Source: Pantoea brenneri
GTDB lineage: Bacteria; Pseudomonadota; Gammaproteobacteria; Enterobacterales; Enterobacteriaceae
Reading direction: 5' to 3'
DNA: 64,000 nucleotides
NCBI GenBank assembly: GCA_002095305.1
Contig: MIEI01000001.1
Coordinates: forward strand, 81,503-145,502
Below, piece by piece: positions 51,760-61,190 of the stretch (positions are counted from its first letter, which is position 1; each line of letters opens with the position of its first letter). The position numbers were made by a program, and so were the translations under genes. Below the pieces are notes generated by a model. That model made no database searches. It saw only the letters and a program-made list of their open reading frames with translations, and was not told where the DNA came from.

Positions 51760-52707
51760 TCACGCCCAGCGGTTTGCCACCGCTTCGCCGTCACGCAGGC
51801 GGCGCAGGTTGTCACACACTCCGCTCAGGTTGCCCGCCAGAGAGATATCTGTGACGCCGCCAATGTGCGGCGTGGCGATGACGTTATAGCGAAACACCTC
51901 ATCCTGCGGATCGGGCGGCTCCTGCCAGAATACATCCAGCCCGGCCCCGGCCAGCGACCGGTTTTTCAGCGCGCTGAGAAAGGCCGCTTTGTCGATTAAT
52001 CCACCGCGACCAAGGTTGATCAGAAAGCTCTGCGGTTTCATCTGCGCCAGCGCCGTGGCGTCAATAATCTGGTGAGTCTGCGGGTTATCCGGCAGGCTGA
52101 GCACCACAAAATCGGCCTGCTGCAACAGCTGCGGCAGTTGAGTCATGTCACCCAGCCACGCCAGGCCGTGCTGGTGAGCGAAAGCCGCATCGGCTTCACG
52201 CCTGACGCCGATCATCCGCATGCCAAACGGCCTGAGCCGCGCCGCCAGTGCTTTGCCGATGCCGCCTAAACCGACCAGCCCGACCGTTTTGCCCTTCAAT
52301 CCCAGGCCGACCGGCTGGCCCAGCTGCTGCTGCGCCAGGCAATCAGCGATTTCGTGATAGCGACGCGCCAGGCCAATCATCATCCAGATACCGAGTTCCG
52401 CCACCGAATCGGCATTGCCTGAGCTGTCGGACGGCACATTGGCGACCATGATGCCGCGCTGTTTCGCCGCCGCGATGTCGATCCCCTCCAGCCCGGTGCC
52501 CGCCTGCTGGATCAGCGCTAAGCGATCGGCGGTCGCCAGCAGCGCCGCGTCCACTTTGCACATGCCGGGGATCAACGCATCGAAGCCGGCGAGACTTTCG
52601 GCGGCGTGGCCTGCCGAGGCGACAAACTCCACGTCCGGTAGCCGCTGACGAATAGACGGAATCAGTCCGCCCCAGGCGTGTTCATCTGCTGCGATCAATA
52701 CTCTCAT
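51760..52707 (-). CDS. D-isomer-specific 2-hydroxyacid dehydrogenase
   Basis: A 315-residue NAD(P)-dependent 2-hydroxyacid dehydrogenase. The nucleotide-binding motif GLVGLGGIGKALA lies in the centre. The catalytic Arg is in NLGRGGLID, the Glu in DVFWQEPPD and the His in TPHIGG. The exact substrate (phosphoglycerate, glyoxylate/hydroxypyruvate or other) cannot be told. ATG 52707 has GGGAG at proper spacing; an in-frame GTG lies two codons upstream. Convergent with the regulator gene, 2 bases apart. Confidence 0.88.
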   Translation of the reverse strand: MRVLIAADEHAWGGLIPSIRQRLPDVEFVASAGHAAESLAGFDALIPGMCKVDAALLATADRLALIQQAGTGLEGIDIAAAKQRGIMVANVPSDSSGNADSVAELGIWMMIGLARRYHEIADCLAQQQLGQPVGLGLKGKTVGLVGLGGIGKALAARLRPFGMRMIGVRREADAAFAHQHGLAWLGDMTQLPQLLQQADFVVLSLPDNPQTHQIIDATALAQMKPQSFLINLGRGGLIDKAAFLSALKNRSLAGAGLDVFWQEPPDPQDEVFRYNVIATPHIGGVTDISLAGNLSGVCDNLRRLRDGEAVANRWA

Positions 52708-52893
52708 CGTCACTCTCCCGGTTTTTAAGGCAAAAAAGCAGCATAGTGTCGGGGTTGTGCGGAAATCAAACAGTTATCCCGAACTGCGGCACGCATCGGA
52801 ATATTCGCCGCGGCCCGGCTGTGATTAGACGGTGAAAAAGGCTAAACTTCGACATCATCCAAATGACCAACAGACCCAGAGGCTCAATACAAC

Positions 52894-54561
52894 GTGGCTC
52901 AATTCGTCTATAGCATGCACCGCGTCGGCAAAGTCGTTCCGCCGAAGCGACACATCCTGAAGAACATCTCCCTTAGCTTCTTCCCGGGCGCCAAAATCGG
53001 CGTACTCGGCCTGAACGGCGCGGGTAAATCCACCCTGCTGCGTATCATGGCCGGCATCGATAAAGATATCGAAGGGGAAGCGCGTCCGCAGCCTGGCATC
53101 AAGATTGGCTACCTGCCGCAGGAGCCGCAGCTTAACCTCGAACATACCGTGCGCGAGTCCGTTGAAGAGGCGCTGTCTGAAGTGGTTGGCGCGTTAAAAC
53201 GCCTCGACGAAGTCTATGCGCTGTATGCCGAAGAGGGCGCGGACTTTGACAAACTGGCCGCTGAGCAGGGCCGTCTGGAAGAGATTATCCAGGCACATGA
53301 TGGCCACAACCTGAATACCCAACTGGAACGTGCGGCAGATGCGCTGCGTCTGCCAGACTGGGAGGCGAAAATCGCCACTCTCTCCGGGGGTGAACGTCGC
53401 CGCGTCGCACTGTGCCGTCTGCTGCTGGAAAAGCCAGACATGCTGCTGCTCGACGAACCAACCAACCACCTGGACGCCGAATCTGTCGCCTGGCTGGAAC
53501 GCTTCCTGCACGACTTCGAAGGCACCGTGGTGGCGATTACCCACGACCGTTACTTCCTTGATAACGTTGCCGGCTGGATTCTGGAGCTGGACCGTGGCGA
53601 AGGCATCCCGTGGGAAGGTAACTACTCTTCCTGGCTGGAGCAGAAAGATGCGCGTCTGGCGCAGGAAGCCTCTTCTGAAGCGGCCCGCCGCAAGTCGATT
53701 GAGAAAGAGCTGGAGTGGGTTCGTCAGGGCACTAAAGGCCGTCAGTCTAAGGGCAAAGCCCGTCTGGCGCGCTTCGAAGAGCTGAACAACACCGAATACC
53801 AGAAGCGTAACGAAACCAACGAACTGTTTATTCCGCCTGGCCCACGTCTGGGTGACAAAGTGCTGGAAGTCAGCAATCTGCGTAAATCGTACGGTGACCG
53901 CGTGCTGATCGACGATCTCTCGTTCTCCGTACCGAAAGGGGCGATTGTCGGCATCATCGGTCCGAACGGCGCCGGTAAATCGACGCTGTTCCGCATGATG
54001 TCCGGTCAGGAACAGCCTGATTCCGGCAGCATTGTGCTGGGCGATACCGTCAAACTGGCGTCAGTGGATCAGTTCCGTGACAGCATGGATAATTCCAAAA
54101 CCGTGTGGGAAGAAGTCTCCGGCGGTCAGGACATCATGCGTATCGGCAACACCGAAATGCCAAGCCGCGCCTACGTCGGCCGCTTTAACTTCAAAGGCGT
54201 CGATCAGGGTAAACGCGTCGGTGAGCTGTCGGGCGGTGAGCGTGGTCGTCTGCATCTCGCCAAGCTGCTGCAGGTTGGCGGCAACATGTTGCTGCTGGAT
54301 GAACCTACCAACGACCTGGATATCGAAACCCTGCGCGCGCTGGAAAACGCCCTGCTGGAGTTCCCAGGCTGCGCGATGGTGATCTCGCATGACCGCTGGT
54401 TCCTCGACCGCATCGCGACCCACATTCTGGACTACCAGGATGAAGGCAACATCGAATTCTTCGAAGGTAACTTCACTGAATACGAAGAGTACAAGAAGCG
54501 CACCCTCGGCGCTGAAGCGCTGGAGCCGAAACGTATCAAGTACAAGCGTATAATTAAGTAA
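52894..54561 (+). CDS. ettA: Energy-dependent translational throttle protein EttA (ABC-F), GTG start
   Basis: EttA binds the ribosomal E site and gates translation elongation according to the ATP/ADP ratio. Two ABC cassettes carry Walker A GLNGAGKST and GPNGAGKST, signatures LSGGERRR and LSGGERGR, and LLLDEPTNHLD. The ABC-F linker with the Arm and P-site tether lies between them. 555 residues, identical in length to E. coli. GTG at 52894 gives AQFVYSMHRVGKVVPPKR, as in the family. Confidence 0.97.
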   Translation: MAQFVYSMHRVGKVVPPKRHILKNISLSFFPGAKIGVLGLNGAGKSTLLRIMAGIDKDIEGEARPQPGIKIGYLPQEPQLNLEHTVRESVEEALSEVVGALKRLDEVYALYAEEGADFDKLAAEQGRLEEIIQAHDGHNLNTQLERAADALRLPDWEAKIATLSGGERRRVALCRLLLEKPDMLLLDEPTNHLDAESVAWLERFLHDFEGTVVAITHDRYFLDNVAGWILELDRGEGIPWEGNYSSWLEQKDARLAQEASSEAARRKSIEKELEWVRQGTKGRQSKGKARLARFEELNNTEYQKRNETNELFIPPGPRLGDKVLEVSNLRKSYGDRVLIDDLSFSVPKGAIVGIIGPNGAGKSTLFRMMSGQEQPDSGSIVLGDTVKLASVDQFRDSMDNSKTVWEEVSGGQDIMRIGNTEMPSRAYVGRFNFKGVDQGKRVGELSGGERGRLHLAKLLQVGGNMLLLDEPTNDLDIETLRALENALLEFPGCAMVISHDRWFLDRIATHILDYQDEGNIEFFEGNFTEYEEYKKRTLGAEALEPKRIKYKRIIK

Positions 54562-54573
54562 CAGAACAGTGTT

Positions 54574-54604
54574 AAGGGCGGCAGCAATGCCGCCTTTTTT
54601 ATTG
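54574..54604 (+). terminator. ettA terminator
   Basis: Stem GGCGGC / GCCGCC with a 6-base loop followed by T6, 15 bases after the ettA stop and just before the convergent LysR gene. Confidence 0.88.
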
Positions 54605-54609
54605 CTCGA

Positions 54610-55506
54610 TTAACGATAAAACTCCCTGAACACCGGCGAGTGCAGCGCGAACTCCACGAAGCGTGCCAGCGCCGGGGAATTGAGTTTACGTCCCGGATAG
54701 ACCAGCCACAGCTCATTTCCTTCCATCTGCCACTCCGGCAGCACCGGCACCAGACGCGGGTCCGCCATCATTCCATCGGTGAGAAAACGCGGCAGCAGCG
54801 TGATACCGGCATCGCCGAGCGCCGACTCACGGGCATAGATCAGATTATCGGTCAGATGCGCGGGCGGCAGCAGCCAGCGATAAAATTCCTCATCCCGCTG
54901 TAATACCCATTCATTCCAGGCACGATGGGCGATGCAGCGATGGGCAGAAAGCTGTTGCGGATGAATAATGGGTGGATGCTGATCAAGATAGTGCTGCGAG
55001 GCCACCAGCAGCCGCTGGCAGTAACCGACCCGACGACCAATCAGCGATGACTCCTGCGGCTGACCGGTGCGCAGCGCCACATCAAAGCCCTCCTGCACCA
55101 GATCGCGAATATCATCTGAGATCGAAATATCCAGCGTCACATCGGGATAGAGCCGTAAAAACTCCGCATTGCAGCGCGCCAGCAGGGTTGCGCCGATGCC
55201 CGCCGGGCTGGTGATGCGCAGCCGGCCGCTGGGGTTTTCACGCAGGCTGGCGATCGCCTGATCGGCACGTTCGCTGGCCTGCATCATCTCCTGGCAGTGC
55301 AGCAGATAGCGCTCACCGGCAAAGGTCAGGTTGAGCTGGCGGGTGGTGCGATTCAGCAGCCGGATGCCGAGTCGGTGCTCCAGCTGGCTGATGCGCTGGC
55401 TGACGCTCGATTTTGGCAAACCGGCGCGTTCCGCCGCGCCGGTAAAACTGCCGCACTCCGCCACCAGCGCGAAAAGAGCCATGTCCTGCCACTGACGAAA
55501 CGCCAT
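54610..55506 (-). CDS. LysR-family transcriptional regulator
   Basis: A 298-residue LTTR. The winged helix-turn-helix (about 5-65) reads GSFTGAAERAGLPKSSVSQRISQLE and is followed by the effector-binding domain of the common AaeR/PecT-like group. It is divergent from the adjacent oxidoreductase gene across 95 bp, the usual arrangement for a LysR regulator and its target. The effector is unknown. Confidence 0.92.
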   Translation of the reverse strand: MAFRQWQDMALFALVAECGSFTGAAERAGLPKSSVSQRISQLEHRLGIRLLNRTTRQLNLTFAGERYLLHCQEMMQASERADQAIASLRENPSGRLRITSPAGIGATLLARCNAEFLRLYPDVTLDISISDDIRDLVQEGFDVALRTGQPQESSLIGRRVGYCQRLLVASQHYLDQHPPIIHPQQLSAHRCIAHRAWNEWVLQRDEEFYRWLLPPAHLTDNLIYARESALGDAGITLLPRFLTDGMMADPRLVPVLPEWQMEGNELWLVYPGRKLNSPALARFVEFALHSPVFREFYR

Positions 55507-55601
55507 TGTTCACCTCAGACGAACACTCTATGAAAGATTGTCCATCTTATCACCGCTAAATCCAGGTTCTACACTTAGCGTAACAACACAGGAGATCCAC
55601 T

Positions 55602-56603
55602 ATGTCTATTCGCGCTATTGCTGTTAATCCAGAGAGTCCTGAGAACTTCATTGAAATCTTCCCCGAAACCCCGACGCCAGGCGAGTACGACCTGCGGGTT
55701 GAGGTCAAAGCCGCCTCGGTCAACCCGGTCGATACCAAAGTTCACAAAGGCGCAATCAAAAACGGGCTGCAGGCACCGCGTATTCTCGGCTGGGATGCCA
55801 GCGGCGTAGTGCTGGAAGTTGGCAGCAAAGTCAGCAACTTCAAGCCGGGCGATGAAGTCTACTATGCCGGCGATCTGACCCGTGCCGGCAGTAACAGCAC
55901 CGAGCAGCTGGTCGATTCACGTATCACTGGCCACAAGCCGAAGAGCCTCGACTGGGCGCAATCGGCGGCGATCCCACTGACGGCACTGACGGCGTGGGAA
56001 GGATTGTTTGAGCGACTGAATCTCGACGCGGCGACCGCGGATCAAACGCTGCTGATCGTGGGCGGCGCTGGCGGTGTCGGATCGCTGGCGATCCCCCTGG
56101 CGAAGCTGCACAGCAAGGTGAAAGTCATTGCAACAGCCTCCCGCGAAGATTCGGCGCAGTGGTGCCGCGATCGCGGTGCCGATCTGGTGATTAACTACAA
56201 AGATATGCCGGGTGAACTGGAGAAACAGGGGATTAAGCAGGTCGATTATATCTTCTGCCTCAACGATACCGACGGTCACTGGGAAACCATGGCGAAGCTG
56301 ATTGCGCCGCAGGGCCACATCTGCACCATCGTTGAGAACGAGCATCCGCTGTCGATGGATCAGCTGAAGCTGAAAAGCGCTGCGCTGCACTTTGAGCTGA
56401 TGTACACCCGCAGCATGTTTAACACGCCGGACATGGCGCGCCAGGGTGAAATTCTGGATGCCGTGGCAGCCTTGCTGGATGAAGGTAAGCTGCAAACCAC
56501 GCTGAGTGAGACGCTGCAGGGCTTAAGCGTTGAAACGCTCAAAGCGGCCCATCAGCGGGTGCTGGAAGGCCATATGCGTGGCAAGGTCGTGATGGTCTAT
56601 TAA
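55602..56603 (+). CDS. Zinc-type alcohol dehydrogenase / quinone oxidoreductase family protein
   Basis: A 333-residue medium-chain dehydrogenase/reductase. The GroES-like N-terminal domain (VKAASVNPVDTKVHKG, ILGWDASGVV) is followed by a Rossmann domain with VGGAGGVGSLAI. The structural-zinc cysteine cluster is absent, which fits the NADPH:quinone reductase-like subfamily. GGAGAT precedes the ATG. Probably controlled by the divergent LysR protein, perhaps in response to electrophiles or quinones (inferred). Confidence 0.88.
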   Translation: MSIRAIAVNPESPENFIEIFPETPTPGEYDLRVEVKAASVNPVDTKVHKGAIKNGLQAPRILGWDASGVVLEVGSKVSNFKPGDEVYYAGDLTRAGSNSTEQLVDSRITGHKPKSLDWAQSAAIPLTALTAWEGLFERLNLDAATADQTLLIVGGAGGVGSLAIPLAKLHSKVKVIATASREDSAQWCRDRGADLVINYKDMPGELEKQGIKQVDYIFCLNDTDGHWETMAKLIAPQGHICTIVENEHPLSMDQLKLKSAALHFELMYTRSMFNTPDMARQGEILDAVAALLDEGKLQTTLSETLQGLSVETLKAAHQRVLEGHMRGKVVMVY

Positions 56604-56611
56604 TCTGTCCG

Positions 56612-56638
56612 CCAGGGGGGCCGCGCCGGTCCCCCTGG
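56612..56638. terminator. Hairpin between convergent oxidoreductase gene and nadR
   Basis: 8-bp stem CCAGGGGG / CCCCCTGG with an 11-base GC-rich loop and no U tract. Confidence 0.45.
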
Positions 56639-56643
56639 TTCGA

Positions 56644-57885
56644 TCACGGCTGGGCGTTCTTCTCGCCCAGCATCGCTCTCACCAGTTCAATGCAGCGCAG
56701 GAAACGGGTGTCGTAATCATCCTCACGCACATGAACAAAATCGATATTGTTTTCACGCAGCATCGTCACCAGCATCGACTGGAATTCGCGACGATCGACT
56801 GAACTGCCCAGACTGCGCAATCCATCCGCCACCCACGGCACATTGTTCTCAAGCAAAATGACTAAATCGAAGCGATATTCGTCGATCAGTGCCTGAACAA
56901 AGGGATGTTCGCGCCCTTCGTACTTCAGGCAGAACGCCTGGGTCGTCACGAAATCGGTGTCGATAAACGCCACCTTGTTGGCATATTTTACCGCGAAATC
57001 GATGTACTGCGCCTGACCGAGCGCGATTTTGTCGTAGTCCGAATATTGCAGCGCCATTTCATCGCCACCGAGGTGCGAAAAGACATAGTCGCGGCCATAT
57101 TCCCAGGCACTGGTGGTGTTGAAAATATTAGCGAGCTTATTCACCAGCGTCGATTTGCCGCTTGATTCCCCGCCCAGTATCGCCACGGTGCGGACAAAGA
57201 ACGGCTTCACTTCGGTCGGGATATATTCCCAGAAGCGGAACGGATCCTGACGGATCTGCGCGCCGCTGATGCTCATGAAAGATCGGTCGGGATCGACCAG
57301 CACCGTCCGAATCCCCAGGTGCTGCTGATACATCTCCGCATCAGGCGCTTCGCTGGTGTAAATGCAATCCGGCGCGATGCCGTGCTCGCCGAGAAACGCG
57401 CTGACCCCTTCACTCCAGACGTCCCAGCCGTGCGGATACGGCTCAATCCCCTCCTCGTTAAAGGCGTGGATACGGATGTTTTTCTGATATTTAAAGGTCT
57501 GTAGCAACCAGCGCAGTCGGTCGCTGACCGTCGGCTGCTGCGACATGGCGCTGTTATCAAACAGCTGGCGATCGCGCGGCTCGTCATAGCCCATGATGAT
57601 GTGCAGCTCATCCACCTGACTACAGGCGCGCTGAATCAGATAGATATGGCCGGTGTGCAGCGGGTAAAACTTGCCGAATACCACGCCGACCGTTTTATCA
57701 CGGCGCGGAAACTCCAGTCCGAGAAAGCGGTGCAGTGCTTCCAGTTTCTGCGCGCTGGGGCTTTTGATTTTGGCGTTGAGCAACTGGCTCAGATAGCCTT
57801 TGGTCATGCCGCTGGCATCAGCGACCTGTTGCAGCGTGTGGCCCTGCTGGCGAATGGCCGTTTTCAGATAATCAAACGACGACAT
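56644..57885 (-). CDS. nadR: Trifunctional NAD regulator / NMN adenylyltransferase / ribosylnicotinamide kinase
   Basis: NadR represses NAD synthesis genes and salvages nicotinamide riboside. Domains in order: helix-turn-helix (about 1-57; LQQVADASGMTKGYLSQLLNAK), NMN adenylyltransferase (FGKFYPLHTGH) and ribosylnicotinamide kinase with Walker A GGESSGKST. 413 residues (E. coli: 410). Downstream of radA on the same strand. Confidence 0.97.
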   Translation of the reverse strand: MSSFDYLKTAIRQQGHTLQQVADASGMTKGYLSQLLNAKIKSPSAQKLEALHRFLGLEFPRRDKTVGVVFGKFYPLHTGHIYLIQRACSQVDELHIIMGYDEPRDRQLFDNSAMSQQPTVSDRLRWLLQTFKYQKNIRIHAFNEEGIEPYPHGWDVWSEGVSAFLGEHGIAPDCIYTSEAPDAEMYQQHLGIRTVLVDPDRSFMSISGAQIRQDPFRFWEYIPTEVKPFFVRTVAILGGESSGKSTLVNKLANIFNTTSAWEYGRDYVFSHLGGDEMALQYSDYDKIALGQAQYIDFAVKYANKVAFIDTDFVTTQAFCLKYEGREHPFVQALIDEYRFDLVILLENNVPWVADGLRSLGSSVDRREFQSMLVTMLRENNIDFVHVREDDYDTRFLRCIELVRAMLGEKNAQP

Positions 57886-57970
57886 GTCGTGCCTCCTGCG
57901 TGAATGCGTATAAGGTTGAACGCGCCGCCCTCGCCCGCTGACGGCAAGCCATCAGCGGACGCCAGCCGCA

Positions 57971-59353
57971 TTACAGATCGTCGAGAATCGCCAGCGCGTC
58001 GGCCAGCTTCTTCGCGCTGAAAACCTGCATGCCATCGATCGGTTTTTTCGGCGCATTGCCAGCCGGCACAATGGCGCGTTTAAAGCCATGTTTCGCCGCT
58101 TCCGAAATTCGTTCCTGACCGCTGGGGACCGGACGGATTTCGCCCGCCAGCCCCACTTCGCCGAAGATCACCAGATCCTGCGGCAACGGGCGATCGCGCA
58201 GACTCGATACCATCGACAGCATCAGCGCCAGATCGGCACTGGTTTCGGTCACCTTGACCCCGCCAACCACGTTAACGAACACATCCTGGTCCGCCATCTG
58301 CAGGCCGCCATGACGATGCAGCACCGCCAGCAGAATCGCCAGACGGTTCTGTTCCAGCCCGACCGCAACGCGACGTGGATTGCCCATCATCGAATGGTCT
58401 ACCAGCGCCTGAATCTCCACCAGCAGCGGACGCGTCCCTTCCCACAGCACCATCACTGAGCTGCCGGAAGTGACCTCTTCGCCGCGCGACAGGAAGATAG
58501 CCGACGGGTTGCTGACTTCACGCATTCCCTGCTCGGTCATGGCGAAAACGCCTAACTCGTTGACCGCGCCGAATCGGTTTTTATGGCTGCGCAGGGTGCG
58601 GAAGCGGGAGTCGGCATCGCCATCCAGCAGAACCGAACAGTCGATGCAGTGCTCCAGCACTTTAGGACCGGCCAGCGAGCCATCTTTGGTGACGTGACCG
58701 ACCATAATGATCGCCACGCCGCGCGTTTTGGCGAAGCGCGTCAGGTAGGCGGCAGTTTCTCGCACCTGCGCCACGCTGCCCGGCGAAGACTGAATCTCCG
58801 CCATGTGCATCACCTGGATCGAGTCGATTACCATCAGCTGCGGCTGCTCCTGCTCGGCGATCAGGCAGATCTGCTCGATGCTGGTTTCCGACAGCATATT
58901 GACGTTTTCGGTGGGTAATCCCAGACGATGGGCGCGCATCGCTACCTGTTGCAGCGACTCTTCCCCGGTGACGTAGAGGGTTTTCATCCCTTCCGACAGG
59001 CGGCACATCACCTGCAACAACAGGGTCGATTTACCGGCACCCGGACTACCGCCGATTAAAATGGCGCTGCCCGGCACTACGCCGCCGCCGAGCACCCGGT
59101 CAAACTCTTTAAAGCTGGTCGAGAAGCGCGGTAGCGCCTCCAGACTGATTTCGGACAGCTTCTGTACCCGACTGGTACCGGCACTGCCCGCATAGCCGCT
59201 CAGACGCTCGTTACGCGCCGCAGCAGGCGAGGCGGCAATCCGCACCTCGGTGATGGTGTTCCAGGCGTGACAGGCGCTGCACTGCCCCTGCCAGCGTGGA
59301 TAGTCTGCGCCGCATTCGTTACACACAAATGCGCGTTTTGCCGCTTTGGCCAA
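57971..59353 (-). CDS. radA: DNA repair protein RadA
   Basis: RadA is a hexameric RecA-like helicase that drives branch migration in recombination. An N-terminal Cys4 zinc finger (Cys11, 14, 27, 30) is followed by Walker A GGSPGAGKST, the RadA-specific HKNRFG motif and a C-terminal Lon-like domain. 460 residues, the E. coli length. It follows serB by 13 bases, as in E. coli. A 7-bp hairpin (CCGCTGA / TCAGCGG, 57935-57958) lies between it and nadR. Confidence 0.97.
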   Translation of the reverse strand: MAKAAKRAFVCNECGADYPRWQGQCSACHAWNTITEVRIAASPAAARNERLSGYAGSAGTSRVQKLSEISLEALPRFSTSFKEFDRVLGGGVVPGSAILIGGSPGAGKSTLLLQVMCRLSEGMKTLYVTGEESLQQVAMRAHRLGLPTENVNMLSETSIEQICLIAEQEQPQLMVIDSIQVMHMAEIQSSPGSVAQVRETAAYLTRFAKTRGVAIIMVGHVTKDGSLAGPKVLEHCIDCSVLLDGDADSRFRTLRSHKNRFGAVNELGVFAMTEQGMREVSNPSAIFLSRGEEVTSGSSVMVLWEGTRPLLVEIQALVDHSMMGNPRRVAVGLEQNRLAILLAVLHRHGGLQMADQDVFVNVVGGVKVTETSADLALMLSMVSSLRDRPLPQDLVIFGEVGLAGEIRPVPSGQERISEAAKHGFKRAIVPAGNAPKKPIDGMQVFSAKKLADALAILDDL

Positions 59354-59366
59354 ATCAATACCTCAG

Positions 59367-60344
59367 TTAACGCTCTTCATGGATCAGGCTGCCGGAGAGG
59401 ATGCAGAACACCCCCATCAAATCGGCATGGCGAATGGTGACCGCAGTCTGCTCATTCACCTTAGGTTTAGCATGGTAGGCAATGCCCAGCGCTGAGGCTT
59501 TAATCATCAGCAGGTCATTGGCCCCATCGCCGACCGCGACGGTCTGTTCCGGCGCGATGTCAAAACGCTGCGCCAGCTTTTTCAGCGTATCGGCTTTGTA
59601 TTGTGCGTCGACAATCGGACCCAGCAGGTTGCCGGTCAGTTTGCCGTCGCGAATTTCCAGTTCATTGGCCACTACCGCCGACAGATGCAGCTTATCGCGC
59701 AGGTATTCGGCGTAATAAGTAAAGCCGCCCGAGGCAATCGCCACCTGCCAGCCCAGCGCCTGTAATTTTTGCGTCAGGGTAGTCAGGCCCGGCATCAGCG
59801 GCAGCGCATCGCGCACCTGCTTCAGAATATTAGCATCGGCCCCCTGCAGGGTCGCCACCCGCTGACGCAGGCTGGCAGTAAAGTCGAGTTCGCCGCGCAT
59901 CGCGCGTTCGGTCACTTCTGCCACCAGCTCGCCACTGCCAGCCAGTTTTGCAATCTCATCGATACACTCGATCTGAATGGCGGTCGAGTCCATATCCATC
60001 ACCAGCAGGCCCGGCGTTTTCAGGTGCGGGATTTTGCCGAGTGGCGCCACGTCCAGTCCGGCGTCGTGCGCCAGTCTGCTGGCGAACGGCGTCAGCGAGC
60101 CAGCCAGGCGAATCACCTGATATTCATCTACGTTCCAGGCACTGACGATCACCATCGCCGCACCCAGCCGGTGCTGGTAATCGGTCAGCCGTTGCTTATC
60201 CAGCCCGCGGCCATACAGTAGCCAGCCAGTCCGGCCAGCGCGATAATCCAGCGGCATCACTTCATCACCGCTAAGGGAAAGGGGCAAACCCGGCCAGAGG
60301 GAAACATCGGCGGGCAGATCGCACCAGGTTAAACGATTTGGCAT
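59367..60344 (-). CDS. serB: Phosphoserine phosphatase
   Basis: SerB makes serine from phosphoserine, the last step of the pathway. HAD-family motifs: the nucleophile Asp in VMDMDSTAIQ, Ser in IASGGFT and the metal-binding VGDGANDL. The start at 60344 follows AGGAGC and gives MPNRLTWCDLPADVSLWPG, 325 residues (E. coli: 322); the upstream in-frame extension is unrelated. Divergent from smp. Confidence 0.97.
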   Translation of the reverse strand: MPNRLTWCDLPADVSLWPGLPLSLSGDEVMPLDYRAGRTGWLLYGRGLDKQRLTDYQHRLGAAMVIVSAWNVDEYQVIRLAGSLTPFASRLAHDAGLDVAPLGKIPHLKTPGLLVMDMDSTAIQIECIDEIAKLAGSGELVAEVTERAMRGELDFTASLRQRVATLQGADANILKQVRDALPLMPGLTTLTQKLQALGWQVAIASGGFTYYAEYLRDKLHLSAVVANELEIRDGKLTGNLLGPIVDAQYKADTLKKLAQRFDIAPEQTVAVGDGANDLLMIKASALGIAYHAKPKVNEQTAVTIRHADLMGVFCILSGSLIHEER

Positions 60345-60386
60345 CACAGCTCCTGTAGGGACAACAAAACCACGCAAGAGGCTACC

Positions 60387-60414
60387 TTGTCTGCGCCGCT
60401 TCTGGCAACATAAT
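60387..60414 (+). promoter_or_regulatory. Candidate smp promoter
   Basis: -35 TTGTCT (60387-60392), 16-bp spacer, -10 CATAAT (60409-60414), about 38 bases before the smp start, in the serB-smp divergent spacer. Confidence 0.5.
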
Positions 60415-60451
60415 CTCCAGGCTTTCTGTTGTGACGTGACACGGATTATTG

Positions 60452-61102
60452 ATGGCTAAAACCGCACTAAAATTTCGCTTACATCGCACGGTGATCGTTC
60501 TGATCTCAATGGCACTGCTGGTGGCCCTGATGCAGGGTGCCTCCTGGTTCAGTCTCGGCCATCAAATGGCACGGTCTGAACAGGTTGAGGAGCTGGCGCA
60601 TACCCTGACCAATCAGGTGGCGTTCAGCCTGAAGCCCCTGATGGACAACAGCGAAAATAACCGCAACCAGATTGAAGCCATTCTCAATCAGATGACCGCT
60701 AACAGCCGCATTCTCGACGCCTCGGTGTATGACGGCGACGGCAGCTTAGTGGCGCACAGCGGTGAAAACATCAACGTGCGCGACCGGCTGGCGCTGGACG
60801 GCAAACGCGCTGGCAGCTACTTCAATCATCAGATTGTGCAGCCGCTGGCGGGTAACGACGGCCCGCTTGGCTTTTTGCGCGTTACGCTCGATACCCACGT
60901 GCTGGTCACCGAATCGCGTCAGGTGGATAACACCACCAATATTTTGCGCCTGATGATGCTGCTGGCGCTGGCGATCGGCATTATTCTCTCCCGCACCCTG
61001 CTGCGCCATCGCCGTACCCGCTGGCAGCAATCGCCGTTCCTGCTCACCGCCAGCACACCGGTGAAAGAGGATCGCGATGAGGACGACGAGAAGAAAGAGT
61101 AA
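60452..61102 (+). CDS. smp: Smp/YtjB inner-membrane protein
   Basis: A 216-residue membrane protein (E. coli Smp: 214), function not established. An N-terminal transmembrane helix (about 14-36) and a second one (about 165-182) enclose a periplasmic domain; the tail is charged (DRDEDDEKKE). The two-helix layout resembles a sensor without a kinase domain. ATG at 60452 is used; a TTG lies one codon before. Divergent from serB, as in E. coli. Confidence 0.88.
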   Translation: MAKTALKFRLHRTVIVLISMALLVALMQGASWFSLGHQMARSEQVEELAHTLTNQVAFSLKPLMDNSENNRNQIEAILNQMTANSRILDASVYDGDGSLVAHSGENINVRDRLALDGKRAGSYFNHQIVQPLAGNDGPLGFLRVTLDTHVLVTESRQVDNTTNILRLMMLLALAIGIILSRTLLRHRRTRWQQSPFLLTASTPVKEDRDEDDEKKE

Positions 61103-61128
61103 CGCTCCGGCTGCGGTAAAGATAAAAC

Positions 61129-61157
61129 GAAAAGGCCCGCTATGCGGACCTTTTTTA
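61129..61157 (+). terminator. smp terminator
   Basis: Hairpin AAAGGcCCGC / GCGGaCCTTT with a 3-base loop, one mismatch and a following T run, 27 bases after the smp stop. It can serve yjjG on the other strand too. Confidence 0.75.
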
Positions 61158-61190
61158 TGCTGCCAATTTAGATTTGCGAGGCGGCTTCCG

